Positions 11,488 to 18,936 of a stretch of 64,000 nt of DNA are shown here, in pieces. The first letter of the stretch is position 1. Every line of letters begins with the position of its first letter. Location of the stretch: positions 1 through 64,000 of the forward strand of contig JAUCBJ010007135.1 of assembly GCA_032718475.1 (NCBI GenBank). The letters are read 5' to 3'. The translations under genes were made by a program, and so were the position numbers. Source of the DNA: Nemertoderma westbladi. Taxonomy: Eukaryota; Xenacoelomorpha; Nemertodermatida; Nemertodermatidae. Under the pieces are notes generated by a model that saw only the letters and a program-made list of their open reading frames with translations, did not search any database and had not been told where the DNA came from.

Positions 11488-11971
11488 ACAGTCATCATCC
11501 TCTTCACATTCTGGCCGACCGCGGAGACGTTTAGCAGCCGGCCCAGACAGTGAGTCGAGGGTGGTGGGGAAGGAAGAAGGTGACTAAGTCGACAGCCTCT
11601 GTAGCTGCAATTCCGTGCAGCGTACTTCTTATTGAAGAAGCAGAGGTTTGAGTTGGGAGACTGTGTTGTACCGGCGGGGGTGGCATTTCTTTGAACACCG
11701 GCTCTGACGGGGTCGTTCCAGGTGCCTCCATAATGCGGTCGGCATCGGTGGCCAGAACATCGAGGTCCACAGTGTTCGAACCGGCAAGGACGCATCGGAC
11801 TTCGGACGGAAGCTGGGCGAGGAAGAGCGCCCCGAAGAGTGTATCCGGGTCAGCGTTAAGGGACCTCATGTGGCGGAGGAGGCCCGTTGGTTGGCAGTCT
11901 CCGAGTCCAGAAAGAGATAAAAGGTCAAATAAATGGTCAAAATGTGGGTATCCATAACATAATAATGCCAT
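11415..11971 (-). pseudogene. Gypsy gag C-terminus and protease
   Basis: Piece 11531-11971 resembles the end of a Gypsy gag (LLRHMRSLNADPDTLFGALF, LAQLPSEVRCVLAG). Piece 11415-11795 ends in a retropepsin-like active site read as LVDCGAEVSVSPA, where Gypsy proteases normally have D[ST]GA; here the residue is Cys. The two pieces overlap in different frames, which indicates a frameshift around 11600. The N-terminal half of gag is missing beyond 11971. Confidence 0.7.
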
Positions 11972-11974
11972 AGT

Positions 11975-12590
11975 ATGCTCATTAGAACCATAATGACCGA
12001 TTTAGTGGGGGTAGACACCTTCAAAACAAACATAGAGCGAATAGTTCTTGAGATTTCGCAGAAAATTTGAAGTCCGGCATAAGTCTACTTTACAGCCTTG
12101 AAGCGATATGGGCAAATACACTAACAATGATACTTTGAATTATCTTAAGGCATCAAAAATATACACATCACTGCAACAAATTGATTTAGTGTATAAAGCA
12201 ACCTTCAAAATGAAAGAGTAGTGCTTAGTTCAATTTAATTTTTGTACGAAATGTGTGGAATGGGTCAACTCAATCTCAATATCAAGTATCAATAAATTGG
12301 TGGCCATAGTCTTGACATTTTGTAAAATAGCTCAAGAACTACTGACTCTACTCTTATTTTGAAGGGGTCTACACCCACTACATTGATCATTTTCTGTGAT
12401 GTGTCTATTCTTGATTCCTTGAGATAATTAAAAGTATCATTTTTAGTATATTTGTCCATATCGCATCAAGGTGGTAATGTAGACTTGTGCCGGACTTCAC
12501 GTTTTCTGCGATATCTCAAGAACTATTCGCTCTATGCTTGTTTTGATGATGTCTACGCCCACTAAATAGGTCATTGCGGTTCTAATGAGT
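11975..12590. repeat. Imperfect foldback (long inverted repeat) element
   Basis: The left arm starts GCTCATTAGAACCATAATGA and runs through GCGAATAGTTCTTGAGAT and GAAGTCCGGCATAAGTCTAC. The right arm, read backwards on the other strand, gives CTCATTAGAACCGCAATGAC, GCGAATAGTTCTTGAGATAT and GAAGTCCGGCACAAGTCTAC. Homology between the arms continues to near the centre (about 12260), so the whole 0.6 kb can fold on itself. No ORF. It resembles a MITE or foldback transposon. Its left end touches the truncated Gypsy gag, so it may have broken that element. Confidence 0.8.
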
Positions 12591-12595
12591 ATAAT

Positions 12596-12999
12596 AAAGC
12601 AGTAGGAAAACTAAAAGTTGGCCATCGCGAAAATTGAGAATAACCGTCACTTGCGCCAAAGGGTAGATAGGCTATGTGCCTATGGCACTAGGTCCCTTGA
12701 TCAATAAATCAAAATTTTGGTTTCTAACTAAGTTTGGACCCATTTGATGACATTTGATGCATGCAGGAAATTTATTTCTTGAGTCATTAATCTTTCATCA
12801 ATGTGTTATATAGTTATAAATTTCATTATGGTGCATCGCGATGACTCAAAATTTCAACCCCCTTGGGATCCGTGAAGATATAGACAAAATTAATAGAAAT
12901 TTATTTTTTTTGCCTTAATTTTTTACCATTTGGCAACTTTTGTACACCGGTAGAACAATGAAATCGAAAAAAAGTAAAAAACGCACCGCCCTACTATAC
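12596..12999. other. No gene recognised
   Basis: A spacer between the foldback element and the RTE copy. It has AT-rich stretches and no open frame with a recognisable domain. The last 30 bases could be the junction with the RTE insertion, but no target duplication is visible. Confidence 0.45.
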
Positions 13000-13009
13000 T
13001 GCCTTCACA

Positions 13010-13420
13010 GAAGCAGTTAAATTAGCAGCTGCAGAAACAGTTCCTGTATACCCTCGAAACAGGAAAAGGGCCCCTTGGGCTGACAACAAAATTCAAAAGT
13101 GGCGAAATGACCTCTATAAGGCGCAGAAAAAGGCACAGAAAGAGTCACGACTCAAACAGACTACAGCGGCCAAGAATGCCGTTAAGGCTGCATCTAGGTC
13201 CCTGAACAGGCAGTACTCTGCTAATCTACAGGAGCTAATAAACCAACAGGTTGATGCCATCAATGATGCTGACGACAGCAGGCAATCATCCCAGGCATGG
13301 AGATCGATCAATCTGCTTACTGGGCGGAAAAGCCAACCAACCACCAAGGTTAAGGCTGAATCACCAGCCGATCGCCTCAATGGTTGGAAAGCCCACTTTG
13401 AAAAGCATGACAGGGTATAG
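13010..13420 (+). pseudogene. RTE linker region before the reverse transcriptase
   Basis: An open frame without a start codon reads a Lys/Ala/Gln-rich segment (RKRAPWADNKIQKWRNDLY, KNAVKAASRSLNRQYSANL, SSQAWRSINLLTGRKSQP, then LNGWKAHFEKHD) and ends at a TAG. In RTE-like elements such a helical linker sits between endonuclease and RT and ends in W..HF..LL before the RT fingers. The next open frame at 13500 is in another phase and lacks the expected KAPGPDG motif, so some tens of codons are deleted at 13420-13500. CATGACAGGGTAT and AATGACAGGGTAT at that spot are a short direct repeat. Confidence 0.7.
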
Positions 13421-13499
13421 AAAAATATAGAAAATAATGACAGGGTATTGCCTGATAACTTTATAGAATTTAAAGCTCATCTATCCCATCATAGTAGAC

Positions 13500-14908
13500 A
13501 TGTACCGAACAACAAGAGTCCCACAAGAAATGAAAACAAATAAGTTGGTGCCAGTTCCCAAGAAGGGCAACCTAACACTCTATGGTTGTTTTCGGGGAAT
13601 CTCATTAATCTCGATGGCTGCAAAGCTATATAATAGAATTATAAATCGCATCAGGGATCCCATTGAGAGACTGCTCCGTGGAAATCAGAATGGGTTCCGT
13701 AAAGGTCGTGGGACAATGGAACCCATTTTGGCACTTAGAAGGATAATTGAAGAATTATCAAAAAAGAAAGACAGGCACCTGGCTGTTATATTTGTTGACT
13801 TCTTCAAGGCCTTTGATTCAGTCTCTCGCTCATGTATGTTCAGCATACTTTCATTATATGGGATTCCTGATGAAATTATTGCAGAAATCAGATCAGTATA
13901 CTATGGCTCGACAACATTTGTGTCTACTGTTGACGGTGACACAGAACCATTTGAAGTGTTATGGGGCATCCTCCAGAGAGACACACTTGCACCATTCTTG
14001 TTCATAATTATGGTTGACTATGTTCTACGCATGTCCTTAGATCATCATAATGATGATGGGGCGATGATAACTCCACCTACTGGCTCCAGAAGTCTAGGAA
14101 ATCCTGCCAAGTACCTAACTGATCTAGACTTTGCTGATGACTTAGGAGTACTCTCAGAATCACTAGAGGGAGCGCAACGGCTCCTCAGCTCAATAGAACA
14201 GGCTGCTTCTGGTGTTGGTCTTTTTATTAACTTCAAAAAAACCAAAATTTTGACAGTTTACTTTGAAAGTCATCAGCAAGTCTCTGACTGGATGAGCATA
14301 AGCTCAAAGCAAGGTATGCTTGAGCATGTGGAAGACTTCTGTTACCTGGGATCATGGATCCGGAAGTCAGGTGAGGACCTTTCAATATGTAAGGGAAAGG
14401 CATGGGCAGCCTTGAATAGGCATTCTAGGATTTGGAAGTCACAGAGAATTAATCGGAAACTTAAGGTCCGATTATTTAGAGCAGCAGTAGTTCCAGTACT
14501 CCTTTATGGGAATCCATGCTGGGCTCTAACTGCTGAGGACACCAAATCTCTGGATGACAAATTCACAAGAATGCTACGCCTGGTTCATTGTGTCAATTAC
14601 AATGCACCCATCCCCAACCAGACACTATATAACATTGGAGGTGTCTCATTGGTTCCCCCAAGATGACACTAGAACAAAGTCGTCTCCGCTTTGCAGGACA
14701 TTGCTTTCACCGTGAGGACCAGCCAGTGCATAATCTTGTGCTTTGGCAGCCTCATGGAGTGAATAACCATGGTGGACAGCCCATGACATTCTTGAGACGC
14801 ATCTTAAAGGACACGGGCCTTGAAGATGCGGATGATCTAGCAAATGTCATGGGTGATATAGAGTTGTGGCGGTGCAATTTTGTCGAAAAGTCGGCACAAC
14901 ATTCTTAA
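13500..14908 (+). pseudogene. RTE reverse transcriptase and C-terminal region
   Basis: A 388-codon open frame to 14666, then a frame change and 81 more codons (14663-14908). Readable RT motifs are KLVPVPKKGNL and FRGISLISMAAKLYNRII (fingers), GNQNGFRKGRGTMEPI, LAVIFVDFFKAFDSV (motif A, catalytic Asp), GILQRDTLAPFLFIIMVDYVL (motif B; QRD replaces the usual QGD), TDLDFADDLGVLSES (motif C with the FADD box) and YLGSWIRKSGEDLSICKGKA. The C-terminal region (ALTAEDTKSLDDKF, RLRFAGHCFHRED, LLRRIL-like end) matches the copy at 1757-2330. The palm residues survive, but the lost N-terminus and the frameshift near 14664 make it inactive. Confidence 0.85.
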
Positions 14909-15142
14909 AAATGCAACTGCAATGCAGCATGCCGATCCTAGTATTAGTAGTGTGTGTGTGTATTGTTAAAACAAATTTTTTGGTGTACCATTATTATACT
15001 AGGCTTTGGTGACTTTAATCAAAATAATAATACCGGGCGCTAGCTACTGAATAAGCTAGTTGCTCTCTGTAGGCGCAATACTTACAATCTGACGTCAAAA
15101 GGGCTCTCTCCTCCTATATTCACAACTCGATCGGGCAATTAC

Positions 15143-15316
15143 TGTATCGTGAGATATGAAAAGTAGGTGCACGTTAAGGGTTGCAACTATATTCCTTTAT
15201 GTTTCAACCTAAAATAATTCATATAACAATCATAATTCGTATCCCATTGTGTTGAAATGTAAAGGAATATAGTTGCAACCCTTAACGTGCACCTACTTTT
15301 CATATCTCACGATACA
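15143..15316. repeat. Long hairpin (about 64-bp arms, 45-bp loop)
   Basis: Arms 15143-15207 and 15252-15316 are reverse complements with two mismatches. The left arm starts TGTATCGTGAGATATG and the right arm ends CATATCTCACGATACA. A second, shorter inverted pair is nested: ATTGTGTTGAAATGTA (15245-15260) with TACATTTCAACACAAT (15313-15328). So the DNA or its RNA can take two alternative folds. No ORF. It may be a small MITE or a scar of inverted duplication. Confidence 0.9.
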
Positions 15317-15328
15317 TTTCAACACAAT

Positions 15329-16719
15329 AACGGGCATAACTATCCAAATTGATACCGACATTCAGGCATATCCTAACCCAGTCAAGTATACAGTATAAAC
15401 AATAATATAAATATATGTATAAATCTTATCAATGTTGTACAAATTATATTCAATAAAATGAACGTCCAAGTATATCCTATATGAGGTACACATCTCATAA
15501 ACATTGTCCATTTACAGAGAGCACCATAATTAAACAATTAATCAATGACCTGAATGCCAGATGTTTAACTTAATTAATTGCAGTCAGTTACCCCATGCCC
15601 CTCTCAGGCATAGAGTGCAGTATTACAAGCCAATGTAATATGATTGGTAATCAATTTATCGTTTCACGATACAATTACGGTGTTAGTAACAAGCCCGCAA
15701 TTGGCACTGATACCAGACTGAAAATAGATAATAGGGTGTTAATTTACTACTGTACATATAGCTGATCTGGTATGTAATTTAATTCTAGAAACCTTTGTTG
15801 CTGTGGTGGTATACAGCAAATACCTATCAGTATGTGGCAAAGGCATGGTAGGATGTTAGTAACCTCCATTTAGCCTAAATGCTTGCCGGTAGCGGAAAGC
15901 TGCCTCTTGCCTGAGCAAATAAGTTGGACTCAGACAGATCGGTCAAACTGCAAGGCCTATAGTGCTAACCGGTACTGTAACGCTAGTACTGCAAAGTCAC
16001 CAAAATATAGAGCGTGCTATTTGCACCTAGTGTACTCGTACGTACTAGCAAACAGCATCGGGTCACACCTGTAAGAGGTACAGAATAACCGAGGGGTTGC
16101 TGTCTGAATCTGAGGTATTTTGATCTTAAACTTTGCGGCATCCCAGGACATTGTCACACCTCCCCCTGATCTAAGGTCTTACGGCGGGCAAGGGCATCGG
16201 ATAAAGTCTTACCTTCTTTGTCCTTCCGCGCTTTCTAACTTTCGAGATATGTTTCAAATGGGCATGGGCGGAATAGTGCAGGTTCCCTTATGCGATGTGG
16301 GCAATCCTCCCCCTTGCATTTCTGTGGCCTAAAGATTTAGGCAGCCATCTTCAAACGTCGGCTGTTCAAGATAGATATGCTAAAAGCTACATGTTCGAGT
16401 TTGCAGAATATTTTAACGTAATCGAACGAAATTTACAGAGTTTTACAAAATACTAAACTTAAAGGATAACTAAATGAATTAGTTCAAGCAGTAAAGTATA
16501 CTGATAAGTAAGATAAGTTGAACTAGTTGAATAGTAATAACCGAAGGGCAAACGGCACCTTATATAGTAAATTTGTACCACATTCCATGAGCTCACATTG
16601 GCCCAATAAATTATTATACACCTATGATTGGCCCAACTAATCAGTTCATTTGTTGTACGCACGCCATTGGCTTATGTAACTTAATGAAATGGAAATAAAG
16701 AAGCACAAAATATAAATCT
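15329..16719. other. No gene recognised; possible fragment of an LTR element near 16145
   Basis: No exon with a known domain is visible. Read on the minus strand, AGATCAGGGGGAGGTGTGAC at about 16145-16165 looks like a polypurine tract followed by the TG start of a 3' LTR. A second purine run (AAATGCAAGGGGGAGGA) lies 150 bp further in. No partner LTR could be found, so this is only a hint of an old minus-strand LTR retrotransposon end. Three ATTGGC words (16594-16672) lie in AT-rich DNA. Confidence 0.3.
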
Positions 16720-16797
16720 ACCTACTGAGATTCGAACTCTCAAACTATCGCATGTACAACCTGCATGCTAACCTACCAGGCCACTGGACCAAGTGAT
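16720..16797 (-). other. tRNA-like sequence (probable SINE head or tRNA pseudogene)
   Basis: On the minus strand a box A-like TGGCCTGGTAGG and a box B-like AGTTCGAATCT are spaced as in tRNA genes. A perfect T-arm can be drawn (TGAGA-GTTCGAA-TCTCA), as can a 5-bp anticodon-type stem (GCATG/CATGC), but its loop has nine bases and the two ends do not pair into an acceptor stem. So it is a tRNA-derived relic, not a working tRNA gene. It lies 130 bp before the BEL/Pao insertion site. Confidence 0.5.
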
Positions 16798-16927
16798 AAA
16801 CAAGTGCCAAAATGTACTAGATATAGCAAAAAATATACAAATTTATAACGAAACTGTGAAAGCAAGGCAAATACGTCGAATTTTAAAAGTTTTTTTTACG
16901 TAAGACTAATGTACAAATAGTTATCTA

Positions 16928-18534
16928 TGTTCGCGGTATTTCAACTTTCCATAACGCGAGTTGAATATTTTTGTATTTATTTAAAATTGATTATTCCGAT
17001 ATTACTACTGGGTGCGGGACCATGGGTTTTGGGCACATTCAATAAACTGGGGGCGATTTATGGGCGAACTTTGGGGCAACTTACAGGGTACGGGAATAAT
17101 TTCAAAGTTATAAGGGCCAGGGGGGATGGAAAATGCAAGCAGTATTCAGGTTAGCCTGAGTACTATTAGGCCCTGGCCAACTTCCTGCTGCCTGTAGGGG
17201 TGGATTTGGTAATGCGCCAGGCCTAAAGGACAAGGACTGCCCTTAGCGGTCCCTGGCCAACGGCAGCTACTACGAGACTGAAAAGAACTCAGAACGCTGA
17301 CTGCTTGTGTCAGGGATTTGCGACGGGCACCGACGGCCCCTTAGTAGCCAAGCCGTTCTGGTTCTCGATGATCGAACCCCGGGGTTCGTGAGGGGTGGAG
17401 CGGACACGCGAACAGGTGGCCAACTAACGACTGCCCCCTGACCTAAGCCGTACTGGTTCTCGATGACCGATCCCTTCGGGGTTCGTGAGGGGTGGGACGG
17501 ACATGCGAAATGGCTGGCCACAGGACTGGTTTGACAAGGACTGCCCTTAGCGGTCTCGGGTCAACGGCAGCTACTACGAGCCTGAAAAGAACTTGGAACG
17601 CTGACTGCTTGACTGGGATTTGCGACGGGAACCGACGACAGAACCCTTGGCCAAGCCGTTCTGGTTCTCGATGATCGTTCCCTTCGGGGTTCGTGAGGGG
17701 TGGAACGGACACGCGATGGGGTCGAAAGACAAAGGACTAGACTCGACTAGACTCTACTGGCCTACCGACTGTTCGGAGCAGTTTCTCGGCTGCCGAAGCG
17801 ACTACGAGCCTGAAACGGACTCGGAAAGCCTAGGTGGTTGGGTTTCTGTGATGAACTGACGGACCCCTAGCCAAGCCGTTCTGGTTCTCGATGATCGAAC
17901 CCTTCGGGGTTCGTGAGGGGTGGAACGGACACGCGAACGGGTCCACCGACACGACAGACTCCTAGCCAAGCCGTACTGGTTCTCGATGACCGAACCCTTC
18001 GGGGTTCGAGAGGGGTGGTACGGATACGCGACAGAGTCTACCGACTGGACCGACCCTTAGCCAAGCCGTGCTGGTTCTCGATGATCGTTCCCTTCGCGGT
18101 TCGTGAGGGGTGGAACGGACACGCGACAGGGTCGACCGACACCGACACTACGGTACTAGGACTAGGACCGAGGGAAAATCTGGGGAACATTAGGTAGGCT
18201 AAAATTCTGAGCGAACAGCGGGTTATTAAATAATATACCGTAGGGATTTATATTATCGTGTATACTTATTGTGAATATTTGGTGTATATTGATTTGGGGA
18301 AGCCCAAAATTATTCTTAAACAAGTTTCAATATTGTTGAACAAGGTTCAACAGAGTTCAGTTACATTAAAGAGTATATCCAACTAATGCAGCTTTTCTCA
18401 ACCGCAAACTTGCATCTTAGAAAATATTCCCTCCCCACAATCAATATCCGGTGACTGGCCGGGGCTCGGTGGTCTGTTAAGTCACGTCTCCAGCATCGGC
18501 GTTTTTCCCCCCTGGTGTAGGAATAACGGCAACA
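16928..18534 (+). repeat. 5' LTR of the BEL/Pao element (1607 bp)
   Basis: Starts TGTTCGCGGTATTTCAAC and ends GGAATAACGGCAACA. It matches 29470-30513 over its first 0.9 kb and last 130 bp. A 0.56-kb block (about 17832-18402) is present only here and contains three more hairpin units. AATAAA at 17041-17046 is a possible polyadenylation signal. Three copies of a roughly 27-bp word (starting TACGAG) lie at 17271, 17575 and 17803. No TATA box is obvious. Confidence 0.93.
17340..18140 (+). repeat. Array of six hairpin units in the 5' LTR
   Basis: A unit of about 75 bp with the core AGCCGTTCTGGTTCTCGATG then GATCGAACCCTTCGGGGTTC and GTGAGGGGTGGAACGGAC starts near 17347, 17445, 17652, 17870, 17966 and 18060. 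The 3' LTR keeps three of them. The core folds into CGAACCC-TTCG-GGGTTCG, a stem with the very stable C(TTCG)G loop, inside an outer stem CCGTTC/GAACGG. In unit 5 the outer stem reads CCGTAC/GTACGG, a paired change. Unit 1 has CCGTTC/GAGCGG (one G-T wobble). Units 2 and 6 carry one mismatch. This suggests pairing at the RNA level is kept. Alternatively these are palindromic protein-binding sites. Confidence 0.75.
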
Positions 18535-18744
18535 AAATTAAGAATAATTATCGTGGTCAACTTCAACTGGTGGAAGTTGAGAATCCTTCAATACTTCAAA
18601 AACTCTCTACGTGCTTGCCAGCACCCACTACGAGGAAACTCTGGTATTTGAGTTGAGACAAAGTCGTGGTTTAATTAATCAGCAAACTCGATCTAACCAA
18701 CTCATAGTCGGCAGATCACATATTTGGAGAGTTGTTAACAGGGA

Positions 18745-18936
18745 ATGGAAGTATCGATCACACCCATTGATATAATTCAAGTTGAGCCAGGAATCTGGCA
18801 CGTCGAAGTTGAGGTACAAGGAACGAACGTCGGACGATTCAGGATTACTGTTCGGGTGGTTCAAGCTGAGTACAATACCTACGATGAACTGTTTTACGAC
18901 ATCGCGTATCTCGCCATCGACGAGGCGTTACAATGA
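18745..18936 (+). CDS. Small ORF upstream of gag, overlapping it by ATGA (BEL/Pao element)
   Basis: A 63-residue frame from ATG 18745 to TGA 18934-18936. The stop overlaps the gag ATG (18933-18935) as ATGA. The protein is acidic and hydrophobic-polar alternating (IWHVEVEVQGTNVGRFRITV), as in a small beta-rich fold. No known domain. The overlap would suit termination-reinitiation on the genomic RNA. The other BEL/Pao element here has the same arrangement (63616-63933), although the two small proteins are unrelated in sequence. It could be chance, but the matching ATGA overlap argues for a real gene. Confidence 0.55.
   Translation: MEVSITPIDIIQVEPGIWHVEVEVQGTNVGRFRITVRVVQAEYNTYDELFYDIAYLAIDEALQ

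Larger units (their letters stand above)
8731..11971 (-). mobile_element. Ty3/Gypsy LTR retrotransposon, degenerate, no LTRs found
   Basis: In minus-strand order the stretch encodes the end of gag, aspartic protease, reverse transcriptase, RNase H, integrase zinc finger, integrase core and a C-terminal tail, which is the Ty3/Gypsy order. It lies in at least six open pieces in different frames, so it cannot make a polyprotein. The 5' end (gag) is cut at 11971, directly beside an imperfect inverted repeat (11975-12590). The 3' end dissolves near 8700. Base composition (near 55% GC by eye) contrasts with the AT-rich flanks. Confidence 0.9.
13000..14965 (+). mobile_element. RTE-type non-LTR retrotransposon, 5'-truncated
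   Basis: The remaining order is: linker after the (missing) endonuclease, reverse transcriptase, C-terminal region, a short 3' end with GCAGCATGCCGATCCTAG, and a TGTGTGTGTGTA microsatellite tail near 14948-14962. Short tandem tails rather than poly-A are usual for the RTE clade. The second, shorter copy in this window ends at about 2380 with the same 3' end. No endonuclease is left, and there is an internal gap near 13420-13500. Confidence 0.85.

Noticed and set aside
9049-11587. Many plus-strand ORFs of 60-240 codons over the Gypsy element
   Set aside because: They are opposite to clear minus-strand RT, RNase H and integrase motifs and have no domain of their own.
17340-18140. CRISPR-like or hammerhead-ribozyme reading of the LTR repeat array
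   Set aside because: The genome is eukaryotic, the intervals between units are related to each other rather than unique spacers, and the hammerhead core (CTGATGA ... GAAA) is absent; the similar-looking TCGATGATCGAA does not fit.
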